From positions 1 to 61,446 of the forward strand of contig CABYNS010000004.1 of assembly GCA_902520335.1 (NCBI GenBank): 61,446 nt of DNA, read 5' to 3'. Each line of letters begins with the position of its first letter. Within the stretch, counting starts at the first letter, position 1. A program made the translations under genes and the position numbers. Positions 25,284 to 33,688 of this stretch are shown in pieces. The stretch comes from an uncultured Pelagibacteraceae bacterium. GTDB taxonomy: Bacteria > Pseudomonadota > Alphaproteobacteria > Pelagibacterales > Pelagibacteraceae. Under the pieces are notes generated by a model. The model saw only the letters and a program-made list of their open reading frames with translations, was not told the origin of the DNA and made no database searches.

Positions 25284-26095
25284 TCTAAATTCTCCTTTCT
25301 CAAATCATTAAAAATTATTGGCCATTCAAGAAAGTTAGAATATTTTTTGAACCAAAAAGGAAGAAATCTTTCAGCTAAAAAACCATAAATTCTAATTTTT
25401 CCGTAATTATCCAAATCAAAGCCAAATATTTTTTCACATTCATCCAACCACTCAAAAATAGTTTCGTAATATTTAATTATTAATGCTTTTGATTTACATA
25501 TAAACATATTTCCCTGGTTATAAGATTTGTAAGAATTTACAAAATTTCTAAAGTCTTCTCTATCATTTTCATTTAAAACATTAATAGCTTTATCAAGATT
25601 TCCATTCCCATGAAACATGTCAAAATGAAATTTTATATTTCTGTTTTTTTTTAATATTGATTTGGGGTTTCTAATTAAAGAAATTTTACCATATTTTAAA
25701 ATCTTTGACCATTTTATATCATCGACATAAATTTGATCTCCTAATATGACTTGATAATTACTCCAAATTTTTGGAATTTTATTCAATATTTTATCTTGAA
25801 ATTTTAGATTTTTAATTTGGTTATCTTTTTCATTTAGCCAAAATCTTCTGTAAGCACAGAAGCCAATCCAATCATTTTTATTTATCTTGTTTATAGCATT
25901 TTTCCATAACCAGTAGTGAAAAGTATATTCACCATAAAATTTATTTTTCTCTGATATATGATCTCCAGAATTATCCCTAATCCATTCATCATTAAAATCG
26001 TCGTCACCTAAACCCACAGGTATATAATTTAACTTTTTTACTTTAGGTAAAATTTCATTATGTATACAAATACAATACATCCTCAAATTTTGCAT
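25280..26095 (-). CDS. DUF4422 protein, putative capsular glycosyltransferase
   Basis: This 271-aa protein is of the DUF4422 family, often annotated as a capsular polysaccharide or LPS biosynthesis glycosyltransferase. Recognisable segments are the N-terminal CICIHNEILPKVKK, VGLGDDDFNDEW, the YGEYTFHYWLWKN stretch and IGFCAYRRFW, with GNMFICKS later in the chain. It overlaps the C-methyltransferase by 4 nt and follows rmlC by 1 nt, so it is firmly inside the deoxysugar operon. It may transfer the sugar produced there. Linkage and acceptor are unknown. Confidence 0.75.
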   Translation of the reverse strand: MQNLRMYCICIHNEILPKVKKLNYIPVGLGDDDFNDEWIRDNSGDHISEKNKFYGEYTFHYWLWKNAINKINKNDWIGFCAYRRFWLNEKDNQIKNLKFQDKILNKIPKIWSNYQVILGDQIYVDDIKWSKILKYGKISLIRNPKSILKKNRNIKFHFDMFHGNGNLDKAINVLNENDREDFRNFVNSYKSYNQGNMFICKSKALIIKYYETIFEWLDECEKIFGFDLDNYGKIRIYGFLAERFLPFWFKKYSNFLEWPIIFNDLRKENLD

Positions 26096-26096
26096 T

Positions 26097-26615
26097 TTAA
26101 AACTTTACATCTTTAAATTTGAGGTTCTGACTATCTTTTTTGGATAAAATTGGAGACTTAATATTCCAATTAATTTTAAGATCTTTATCATTCCAACTTA
26201 CTCCAATTTCTGATTTTTGATCTCTATAATTTGTACAACCATAAATAACAATGTTCTCTTTGCCCAAACCTAGAAATCCATGTAAAAATCCTGGAGGTAT
26301 GTAAATTGATTTACAGTTTTTTTCACTCAATATTATTTTAAAATGTTTTCCAAAAGTTTTTGATTTTTTCCTACAATCAACTACCACATCTAAAATTTCT
26401 CCTTTAAGACATGATATATATTTTCCTTGTTTAAATTTTTTCTGCATATGTAAACCTCTCAAAACATTCTTTTTAGATTTTGACATGACTGTAAATATTA
26501 ATTTTTTTTTAATCTTTTTTTCTAAAGCTAATTCTCTAAAATGACCTCTATTATCAAAAAAATTTTTTGATTTAAAAATAAATAAATTTTTGAATTTTGT
26601 TTTAAGAATTTTCAT
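26097..26615 (-). CDS. rmlC: dTDP-4-dehydrorhamnose 3,5-epimerase-like protein (RmlC)
   Basis: This 172-aa cupin epimerase acts on dTDP-4-keto-6-deoxyglucose at C3 and/or C5. FDNRGHFRE at the N-terminus, the catalytic histidine in VLRGLHMQ, VVVDCRKKSKTFGK and YIPPGFLHGF match RmlC. The length is slightly short of the usual ~180. It directly follows rmlA (adjacent stop and start). In an operon with a C-methyltransferase it could be a C3-only epimerase such as those of noviose-type pathways; sequence alone does not settle this. Confidence 0.88.
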   Translation of the reverse strand: MKILKTKFKNLFIFKSKNFFDNRGHFRELALEKKIKKKLIFTVMSKSKKNVLRGLHMQKKFKQGKYISCLKGEILDVVVDCRKKSKTFGKHFKIILSEKNCKSIYIPPGFLHGFLGLGKENIVIYGCTNYRDQKSEIGVSWNDKDLKINWNIKSPILSKKDSQNLKFKDVKF

Positions 26616-27482
26616 TTATAAAAGTTTAGACAAATACTTTGAATAATCACAATTACCGTAAAATTTAATCGATTTTTGGATATTTTTTTTTGTTATCCAT
26701 TTATTATTGAAAGCTATTTCCTCTAAACAAGCTATTTTAAGACCTTGTCGATTTTCAATAGCAGAGACAAAATTACTTGTTTTGTAAAAATCATCCATTG
26801 AACCAGTGTCTAGCCATGCTCCACCTCTTCCTATTAAGTCTGCAGATAATTCGTTTCTAATTTTGTAGAATTTAAGTAAGTCTATTATTTCAACTTCACC
26901 TCTTTTTGAGGGTTTTAATTTTTTTGCATATTTTGTAACTTTATTATCAAAAAAATATAAACCAGTTATTGCAAGGTCTGAAAAAAATTTTTTTGGTTTT
27001 TCTTGAATTTTTATGATTTTATTATTTTTATTAATTTTTGCTACACCGAATAATTCTGGTTTTATTACTTTGTGTAAGACAACTTTTGCACCTTTTTTTA
27101 ATTTGGTACTAGTTAGTAATAATTTTGACAAATTTTGACCATAAAAAAAATTATCTCCAAGAATCATTGCAACATTTTCTTTACCGATAAATTTTTCGCC
27201 TATTACAAAGGCATCAGGTAATCCCCTAGGTTTTGATTGTTCAAGGTAAGAAATTTTTATACCTAAATTATTACCATCTGGTAAAATTTTTTTATATTGA
27301 TCAAGCTGACCTTTATTTACAATTATTAGTACATCTTTTATTTTTGATAACATTAAAATTGACAGGGGATAAAAAATTAATGGTTTATCGTAAATAGGTA
27401 GCAATTGCTTATTAACCGCCTTTGTTAAAGGACTCATTCTCGTACCTCTACCTCCAGCTAAAATAATGCCTTTTTTGATCAT
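26616..27482 (-). CDS. rmlA: Glucose-1-phosphate thymidylyltransferase
   Basis: This 288-aa nucleotidyltransferase makes dTDP-glucose from dTTP and glucose-1-phosphate. GGRGTRMSPLTKAVNKQLLP is the nucleotide-binding signature, followed by KPLIFYPLS, MILGDNFFYG and RGGAWLDTGS, all typical of RmlA. It overlaps rmlB by 4 nt, the standard coupling in rml operons, and supplies the activated sugar for the downstream epimerase, C-methyltransferase and reductase. Confidence 0.93.
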   Translation of the reverse strand: MIKKGIILAGGRGTRMSPLTKAVNKQLLPIYDKPLIFYPLSILMLSKIKDVLIIVNKGQLDQYKKILPDGNNLGIKISYLEQSKPRGLPDAFVIGEKFIGKENVAMILGDNFFYGQNLSKLLLTSTKLKKGAKVVLHKVIKPELFGVAKINKNNKIIKIQEKPKKFFSDLAITGLYFFDNKVTKYAKKLKPSKRGEVEIIDLLKFYKIRNELSADLIGRGGAWLDTGSMDDFYKTSNFVSAIENRQGLKIACLEEIAFNNKWITKKNIQKSIKFYGNCDYSKYLSKLL

Positions 27483-28492
27483 TTGTTACCCAATCTATTT
27501 AAAATATCTTTTTTTGAAAGAGATTTATAATATGACTTATTTTCAAAATACCAATTAAGTGTTAATCTTATACCTTTAGAAAATTTTGTTTTTGGATACC
27601 ATCTTAATTTTTTCTTAATTTTGTTACTATTAAGAGCATATCTAATATCATGACCAGGACGATCTTTTACAAAATTTATTTTTACTTTTTTACCTAGCTT
27701 AATAATTTTTTTTGAGTTTTTTATTAACTCATTTGATACTTGTAAATTATTTAAATTTTTATTAGATCCAATATTATAAAACTCTCCAAGTTTTCCTTTC
27801 TGAAAAACTTTAATTAATGCTTCACAATGATCTTTAACGTATATCCATTCTCTTGAGTTTTTACCTTTTCCATAAATAGGCAAAGATCTGTTATTCATAA
27901 TGTTATATATAAGTTTAGGAATTAGTTTTTCTGGATGTTGCCTAGGACCATAATTATTGGAACAATTTGTTACTATAGCAGGTAAATTATAGGTTCTTAT
28001 ATATGAGCTAACTAGATGGTCTGAAGCAGCTTTGCTGGCAGCATAAGGCGAACTTGGCTTATAAGGATATTTTTCATCAGATCTTCCATTTAAAATATCA
28101 CCATATACTTCATCTGTAGAAATATGAATTAATCTAGACTTATATTTTTTTGAAAATTTTTTAAAACATTCTAAAAGGTTAAAAACACCAACGATATTAC
28201 TTTGAATAAAATTCCCAGGATTATCAATTGACCTATCTACATGAGTTTCAGCTGCTAAATTAAAAATTCCCAAGGGTTTATATTTTGCAAATATTTTTCC
28301 TATCTTTTTATTTGAAATATCGAGTTTTAAATATTTATATTTTTTTGATTTTCTAAAATCTTTTGTATTATATAAATTTGAAGAATAAGTGCCTTTATCT
28401 ATGTTGATTACATAAAAATTTTTTTCTAACAAAAGTTCTATAAGATTACTTCCAATAAATCCTAATCCTCCAGTGACAATGATTTTTTTCAT
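27479..28492 (-). CDS. rmlB: dTDP-glucose 4,6-dehydratase
   Basis: This 337-aa extended SDR converts dTDP-glucose to dTDP-4-keto-6-deoxyglucose. Its features are VTGGLGFIGSN at the N-terminus, the AAETHVDRSIDNP block, the catalytic HISTDEVYGD and YAASKAASDHLV (YxxxK), and NNYGPRQHPEKLIP. It is the first gene of the six-gene minus-strand deoxysugar operon and starts 54 bp from the divergent glycosyltransferase start at 28547. The length and all motifs are standard. Confidence 0.93.
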   Translation of the reverse strand: MKKIIVTGGLGFIGSNLIELLLEKNFYVINIDKGTYSSNLYNTKDFRKSKKYKYLKLDISNKKIGKIFAKYKPLGIFNLAAETHVDRSIDNPGNFIQSNIVGVFNLLECFKKFSKKYKSRLIHISTDEVYGDILNGRSDEKYPYKPSSPYAASKAASDHLVSSYIRTYNLPAIVTNCSNNYGPRQHPEKLIPKLIYNIMNNRSLPIYGKGKNSREWIYVKDHCEALIKVFQKGKLGEFYNIGSNKNLNNLQVSNELIKNSKKIIKLGKKVKINFVKDRPGHDIRYALNSNKIKKKLRWYPKTKFSKGIRLTLNWYFENKSYYKSLSKKDILNRLGNK

Positions 28493-28546
28493 TTTTTGAT
28501 TTTTACATTAAAAACAAATATTAGTATAGTCGAGTATATATATATT

Positions 28547-29419
28547 ATGTCAATAACTAGGCAAAATCTTTCAGTGATCATAGTAAGTTATAAAAGTGGT
28601 CATGTAATAGAAAATTGTATTAATTCTATCAACAATGAAATTGAAATACTTGTTGTTGATAATTCTAATGACTATCAATTAAAAAAAAAAATTGAGACCA
28701 AATATAAAAATGTTAAATGCATTTTATCTGAAGAAAATTTAGGGATGGGTGGAGGAAATAATTTAGGCATCAAAAATGTAAGTAAAGATTTTGTATTGAT
28801 ATTGAATCCTGATGTCATTTTAGAAGGTAATTCTTTGAATGAGATATTTATTGCATCAAAAGAAATTAATAATTTTGGAATTATTGCACCAATCTCAAAT
28901 AAAGACGAATTTCCAAATTACGTATTAAAGAAGGGTCATAATTTTGATGCAGATATACCTTTTAAAGTAAAAAGTGTTGACGGATACGCAATGCTTTTAA
29001 ATTTAAAAAAATTAAGAAAAATTAATGATTTCAATTTTTTTGACGAGAATTTTTTTTTATATCTTGAAAATGAGGACTTATGTAAAAGATTAATAGAAAA
29101 AAATGAAGACATTTATGTCATACCCAAATCGAAAATAAATCACTTAGGAGGAAAAGCTGTAGATCCAAAGTATAGGAACGAAATTGAATATTTAAGAAAT
29201 TGGCATTGGATGTGGTCAAAATTTTATTTTAATAAAAAACATTACGGATATTTAGTTGCTTTTTTTAAAGTTTTTAGAAATTTGATTTCTGCAAAACTAA
29301 AATTTTTTTATTATTTAATTACATTAAATACTTTTAAAAGAAAAATTTATCAGATGAGATTATTAGGATTAATAAGTTCTATGATAGGCAAAAACTCTAA
29401 CTATAGGCCAAACTTTTGA
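28547..29419 (+). CDS. Glycosyltransferase family 2 (rhamnosyltransferase-like)
   Basis: This GT-A glycosyltransferase is 290 aa from the ATG at 28547; an upstream TTG at 28496 would add 17 residues in the promoter region and is not favoured. LSVIIVSYKSGHVIENC, ENLGMGGGNNLGI and LILNPDVIL (DxD-equivalent) match rhamnosyltransferase-type GT2 enzymes. The hydrophobic, basic C-terminus may associate with the membrane. It is divergent from the deoxysugar operon, so it is a candidate to transfer the sugar made there. Confidence 0.82.
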   Translation: MSITRQNLSVIIVSYKSGHVIENCINSINNEIEILVVDNSNDYQLKKKIETKYKNVKCILSEENLGMGGGNNLGIKNVSKDFVLILNPDVILEGNSLNEIFIASKEINNFGIIAPISNKDEFPNYVLKKGHNFDADIPFKVKSVDGYAMLLNLKKLRKINDFNFFDENFFLYLENEDLCKRLIEKNEDIYVIPKSKINHLGGKAVDPKYRNEIEYLRNWHWMWSKFYFNKKHYGYLVAFFKVFRNLISAKLKFFYYLITLNTFKRKIYQMRLLGLISSMIGKNSNYRPNF

Positions 29420-29423
29420 GAAT

Positions 29424-29951
29424 TTAATGGCCAGGGAATTCAATCAAATTTTCTACCTTGTATCCTTTTTTAATTAAACTATCAGAACCATTTAGATCAA
29501 AAAGATTTATTACAAATATAAATCCAGCAACTTTCCCTTTTGAAATTTCTACAAGTTTAGCTGCAGCATGAGCAGTCCCACCAGTAGCAATTAAATCATC
29601 AATAATTAAAATAGTGTCCCCTTCACTTATTGAGTCTTTATGAACTTCGATGGTAGCTTTTCCATACTCTAATTCAAAATCAATAGAGTGTACATCAGCT
29701 GGTAACTTATCTTTTTTTCTTAACATTATAAACGGTTTTTTCAAAATATAAGAAACTGCTGAGGCAAAAACAAATCCTCGAGACTCAATTGCAGCAATTT
29801 TAGTGAATTTTATCTTTTTTGATCTTTCTATAATTTGATTAATTGTTTCTGAAAAGGCTTTCTCATTTTTAATTAAAGTTGTGATATCTCTAAATAAGAT
29901 ACCTTTTTTTGGATAATCTGGAATAGATCTAATAAAGTCTTTTAAATTCAT
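29424..29951 (-). CDS. apt: Adenine phosphoribosyltransferase
   Basis: This 175-aa PRTase converts adenine and PRPP to AMP. The FPxKGI-like N-terminus (YPKKGILFRDIT), IESRGFVFA, LPADVHS and the PRPP-binding loop ILIIDDLIATGGTA are diagnostic. It is divergent (41 bp) from mtnP, whose reaction releases adenine from methylthioadenosine, so the two belong to one salvage route. The 3' end is 4 nt from the convergent glycosyltransferase stop. Confidence 0.93.
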   Translation of the reverse strand: MNLKDFIRSIPDYPKKGILFRDITTLIKNEKAFSETINQIIERSKKIKFTKIAAIESRGFVFASAVSYILKKPFIMLRKKDKLPADVHSIDFELEYGKATIEVHKDSISEGDTILIIDDLIATGGTAHAAAKLVEISKGKVAGFIFVINLFDLNGSDSLIKKGYKVENLIEFPGH

Positions 29952-29992
29952 AAGAGTAAATTATAAAAGTATAAATAAATTAATTTTATAAC

Positions 29993-30865
29993 ATGACAAT
30001 AAATAAATTAGCAATTATTGGTGGTAGTGGACTTTATGATGTTGAAGATTTTAAAAATAGAGAATTATTAGATTTAAATACACCATGGGGTAGACCTTCA
30101 GACCAAATTTTAAAAACTAAATTCAATAACAAGGAAGTATACTTCCTACCAAGACATGGAAGAGGTCATTTTATTTCTCCTTCGAAAATAAATTTTAGAG
30201 CAAATATTGATGCTCTAAAACAATTAGGTGTAACAGATATTGTGTCAGTTTCAGCAGTTGGGTCTTTAAAAGAAGATTTGCCACCAGGAAAATTTGTAAT
30301 TGTTGACCAGTTTATTGATAGAACATTTGCAAGAGAAAAAACATTTTTTGATGATGAAATTGTTGCTCACGTTTCAATGGCACATCCAACTTCAAATGCT
30401 TTGATGAATGCGTGTGAGGAAGCAATTAAAAAAGAAAAAATCGAGTATCAAAGAAATGGAACATATGTTGTAATGGAAGGACCACAATTTTCAACCTTAG
30501 CAGAGTCAAATCTATATAGATCATGGAAAGCAGATGTAATTGGAATGACTAATATGCCAGAGGCAAAATTAGCAAGAGAGGCAGAGATTAGGTACGCCTC
30601 TATTTCAATGGTTACAGACTATGATTGTTGGCATCCTGATCATGAAAATGTAGATGTTCAGCAAGTAGTAAAAGTTTTATTGGGGAATGCCGCTAAGGCA
30701 AAAAATATGATTAAAAATTTAATAGAAAATTTCGAAAATTATATTGATCCTAATGATCCAGCTAAAAATTGTTTGGATGTTGCAATTATAACAGCACCTG
30801 AAAAAAGAACTAAAAAGACAATAGAAAAACTTAAAACTGTTGCTGGTAGAGTTTTAAATCAATGA
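29993..30865 (+). CDS. mtnP: S-methyl-5'-thioadenosine phosphorylase
   Basis: This 290-aa phosphorylase splits methylthioadenosine (by-product of polyamine synthesis) into adenine and 5-methylthioribose-1-phosphate. It has the N-terminal phosphate-site IIGGSGLY, the FLPRHGRGH segment, SAVGSLKED, the substrate-site MEGPQFSTLAES and GMTNMPEA, as in MTAP-type enzymes. It overlaps mtnA by 4 nt. Activity on 5'-deoxyadenosine is also possible, as in bifunctional salvage pathways. Confidence 0.93.
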   Translation: MTINKLAIIGGSGLYDVEDFKNRELLDLNTPWGRPSDQILKTKFNNKEVYFLPRHGRGHFISPSKINFRANIDALKQLGVTDIVSVSAVGSLKEDLPPGKFVIVDQFIDRTFAREKTFFDDEIVAHVSMAHPTSNALMNACEEAIKKEKIEYQRNGTYVVMEGPQFSTLAESNLYRSWKADVIGMTNMPEAKLAREAEIRYASISMVTDYDCWHPDHENVDVQQVVKVLLGNAAKAKNMIKNLIENFENYIDPNDPAKNCLDVAIITAPEKRTKKTIEKLKTVAGRVLNQ

Positions 30866-31932
30866 GAATAGAAGGAAAAGAATATCGTACTATTTGGTTT
30901 GAAAATAATGTTGTAAAAATTATTGATCAAACAAAACTTCCACACCAATTTATAATTAAAAATCTTAAAACAATTAGGGATGCAATAAATGCAATTAAAA
31001 TAATGGAAGTTAGAGGTGCACCCCTAATAGGAGCAACTGCTGCCTATGGATTGGTTTTAGCTATTATTGAAAATGAAGATCAATCTTTTTTAAAAAAATC
31101 TGCCGAAGATCTAATTAATTCAAGACCAACAGCAATCAATTTAAAGTGGTCTGTTGATAGAATGATGAATAAATTATTAGGCGTGAATAGTGATCAAATT
31201 TTAAAACTTGCTCTTAACGAGGCAAACGAAATTTGTGAAGAAGATATTAAATTTTGTAAAAATATAGGATTAAATGGTCTTAAAATTATTGAAGAAATTT
31301 ATAATAAAAAAAAAGACACAGTAAATATCTTAACTCATTGTAATGCAGGTTGGCTTGCAACTATAAATTGGGGAACAGCAACATCTCCTATATATCATGC
31401 TCACAAAAAAGGAATTCCAGTTCATGTGTGGGCAGATGAAACTAGACCAAGAAATCAAGGTGCAAATCTCACTTCATATGAATTAAATGAAGAAGGAATT
31501 AAAAATACAATTATTGCAGATAATACAGGTGGCATACTAATGCAAAGAGGTGAAGTTGACATGTGTATTGTTGGAACAGACAGAACTCTAGCCAATGGAG
31601 ATGTTTGTAATAAAATTGGAACTTATCTTAAAGCACTAGCAGCTCATGATAACAACATTCCTTTTTATGTTGCACTACCAAGTTCAACAATTGATTGGAA
31701 CATAAAAGATCATAAAGATATTCCAATCGAAGAGAGAAATTCAGATGAATTATCTCATGTTGAAGGTTTAGATGAGAAAGGAGATATTAAAAAAATTCGA
31801 ATATACCCAAAAAAAAGTAAAGCTATGAATTTAGCTTTTGATGTAACTCCTGCAAAATATGTTACGGGATTAATTACTGAAAAAGGTGTATGTGAAGCAT
31901 CAGAAAAAGGACTTAAAGAATTATTTAAATGA
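30862..31932 (+). CDS. mtnA: S-methyl-5-thioribose-1-phosphate isomerase
   Basis: This 356-aa aldose-ketose isomerase converts methylthioribose-1-phosphate to methylthioribulose-1-phosphate. The family motifs MEVRGAPLIGATAAYG, the catalytic cysteine in LTHCNAGWLAT, VWADETRPRNQGA and VGTDRTLANGDVCNKIGTY (catalytic aspartate) are all present. It overlaps both neighbours by 4 nt (mtnP upstream, aldolase downstream), which indicates tight translational coupling and a shared pathway. Confidence 0.94.
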   Translation: MRIEGKEYRTIWFENNVVKIIDQTKLPHQFIIKNLKTIRDAINAIKIMEVRGAPLIGATAAYGLVLAIIENEDQSFLKKSAEDLINSRPTAINLKWSVDRMMNKLLGVNSDQILKLALNEANEICEEDIKFCKNIGLNGLKIIEEIYNKKKDTVNILTHCNAGWLATINWGTATSPIYHAHKKGIPVHVWADETRPRNQGANLTSYELNEEGIKNTIIADNTGGILMQRGEVDMCIVGTDRTLANGDVCNKIGTYLKALAAHDNNIPFYVALPSSTIDWNIKDHKDIPIEERNSDELSHVEGLDEKGDIKKIRIYPKKSKAMNLAFDVTPAKYVTGLITEKGVCEASEKGLKELFK

Positions 31933-32585
31933 AGAATTTAGATCAAAGAAATCAAATTATTGAATATTCATTAAAGTTAAATTCTACAAATCTTTCACCT
32001 CTTAGATCTGGTAATATATCATTAAGAGGAACGGAGAATGATATAGACGGATATTTAATTACTCCATCAGGAAAAAAATACGAAACACTAAAACCTGAAG
32101 ATATTGTTTTTATGGGTATAAATGAAGATGAAGAAAAAAACGTTTCAACCAATAAGCCCTCGTCCGAATGGAGATTTCATCGTGATATTTATTCAAATAA
32201 AAAAGAAGCACAGGCTATCGTTCATGCTCATTCTCCACACGCAACGGCTGTATCTTCACATGGAAAACCCATTCCACCTTTTCATTACATGATTGCTCTT
32301 GCAGGAGGAGATGACATTAAATGCGCTGAATACGCTACTTTTGGAACTGAAGAGTTATCTAAAAATGTTATCAAAGCTTTAGAGAATAGAAGCGCATGTT
32401 TAATGTCTAATCATGGTCAGGTTGCTTTTGGTAAAAATTTAGAGGATGCATTTGAACTTGCACAAGAGATAGAAAACATTTGTCATCAATACATTATTGC
32501 TCTAAGGTTAGGTGAACCTAAAATTCTTTCATTTGATGAAATGAAAAAAGTTTTAGATAAAGCTAAGAATTATAAAAAAGGGTAA
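31929..32585 (+). CDS. Class II aldolase, FucA-like; candidate methylthioribulose-1-phosphate aldolase
   Basis: This 218-aa zinc class II aldolase carries the catalytic glutamate in SSEWRFHRDIY, zinc histidines in IVHAHSPHATAVSS, HYMIALAGGDDI, YATFGTEELS and a third histidine in MSNHGQVAFG. These follow E. coli L-fuculose-1-phosphate aldolase very closely. Directly after mtnA it is well placed to split methylthioribulose-1-phosphate into DHAP and methylthioacetaldehyde ('DHAP shunt', Ald2). The alternative, an MtnB dehydratase of the same fold, would need mtnC/mtnD/mtnE, none of which is in the window. Confidence 0.85.
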   Translation: MKNLDQRNQIIEYSLKLNSTNLSPLRSGNISLRGTENDIDGYLITPSGKKYETLKPEDIVFMGINEDEEKNVSTNKPSSEWRFHRDIYSNKKEAQAIVHAHSPHATAVSSHGKPIPPFHYMIALAGGDDIKCAEYATFGTEELSKNVIKALENRSACLMSNHGQVAFGKNLEDAFELAQEIENICHQYIIALRLGEPKILSFDEMKKVLDKAKNYKKG

Positions 32586-32586
32586 G

Positions 32587-33627
32587 ATGATTAAAGTTGG
32601 GGAGCATATTACTTTAGATATTATAGGTACTACAAAAGAGTACGATCCTTCAGTCTTTGAAAGAGTTATACATAAAATAGCTAAAGCAGCTAATGTAACT
32701 ATTTTGAACATTTCTAAATATAAATTTGAACCCCAGGGTTTTACTATTCTAGCTTTATTAGCCGAAAGTCACATCAGCTTTCATACATTTCCAGAAAAAG
32801 GAATAATTAGTTTTGATTTTTTTACCTGTGGAAAAATAAGCCCATCAGTAGCAATCGATATTGTTAAAAAAGAATTTGAACATAAGCGTATAGTTAAAAA
32901 AGAATTTAATAGAGATACCAGATCTCTTTATCATGATGTTTATAGTTCACCCGGATTACAAAAATCATATGTTGTAAATGAAGTTTTAGAGGATTTTAAA
33001 TCGAAAGTTGGACAACACATTGAAATTTTAGAGTTAGAACAATTTGGAAAATCTCTATTTATTGATGGTGAAATACAAGTTGCTGATTCAGATGAACATT
33101 TATATAGCTCAACTTTTGTAGGAGCAGGATTGAAATTAAATAAAAAAAATGAGAGAGCAGCAATAATCGGTGGTGGTGATGGCGGTGTTGCAAGGGAATG
33201 TATTTCAAAAAAGTTTAATTTTATAGATTGGTATGAGTTAGATCCAGAAGTTGTGGAGGTTTGTAATAAACATCTTGGTGATATTGGAAAAAAATCTACA
33301 AAAAAGAATTCTGTAAAATGTGTATGGGGTGATGCCTTTGAAAGTATAAAAACGGTAAACGAAGATACATATGATCATATTTTTGTTGATCTAAATGATG
33401 ACCAGTTTTGTATAGATCTTGCTGCTAAAAATATGGACTCTTTAGTAAGAATACTCAAACCCAAGGGTGTAATTACTGCGCAAGTAGGAAGTCAGGATAA
33501 AAAACCTCTTCAAGTTGAAAATTGGTTGAATGTATTTAATCATCATTTTGGAAATACTAATTTATCAAGAGTTTACATACCTAGTTTTGATTGCTCTTGG
33601 AATTTTTCTTCTTCAATAAATCATTAA
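32587..33627 (+). CDS. Fused S-adenosylmethionine decarboxylase-aminopropyltransferase (SpeD-SpeE)
   Basis: In this 346-aa two-domain protein, residues ~1-115 are a prokaryotic SpeD. Self-cleavage is expected at Glu60-Ser61 (LAESHISFHT), with His66 and Cys81 at the same spacing as Ser63/His68/Cys83 of the Thermotoga enzyme. Residues ~115-346 are an aminopropyltransferase with IIGGGDGGVARE and ELDPEVVEVC. The usual DEFxYHE substrate motif reads DEHLYSS here. The fusion would make decarboxylated SAM and transfer its aminopropyl group, releasing MTA for the upstream salvage genes. It starts 1 nt after the aldolase gene. Confidence 0.88.
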   Translation: MIKVGEHITLDIIGTTKEYDPSVFERVIHKIAKAANVTILNISKYKFEPQGFTILALLAESHISFHTFPEKGIISFDFFTCGKISPSVAIDIVKKEFEHKRIVKKEFNRDTRSLYHDVYSSPGLQKSYVVNEVLEDFKSKVGQHIEILELEQFGKSLFIDGEIQVADSDEHLYSSTFVGAGLKLNKKNERAAIIGGGDGGVARECISKKFNFIDWYELDPEVVEVCNKHLGDIGKKSTKKNSVKCVWGDAFESIKTVNEDTYDHIFVDLNDDQFCIDLAAKNMDSLVRILKPKGVITAQVGSQDKKPLQVENWLNVFNHHFGNTNLSRVYIPSFDCSWNFSSSINH

Positions 33628-33688
33628 TTTTTTCTTTTTAATATCCACAATCTGTGAAATACTATTTTTTTTATTAAAGGAGATAACA

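Noticed and set aside
29952..33688. SAM or other riboswitch in front of the polyamine/MTA operon
   Set aside because: The leader before mtnP is only about 40 bp and the one before the transporter about 60 bp, with no aptamer-like folds seen.
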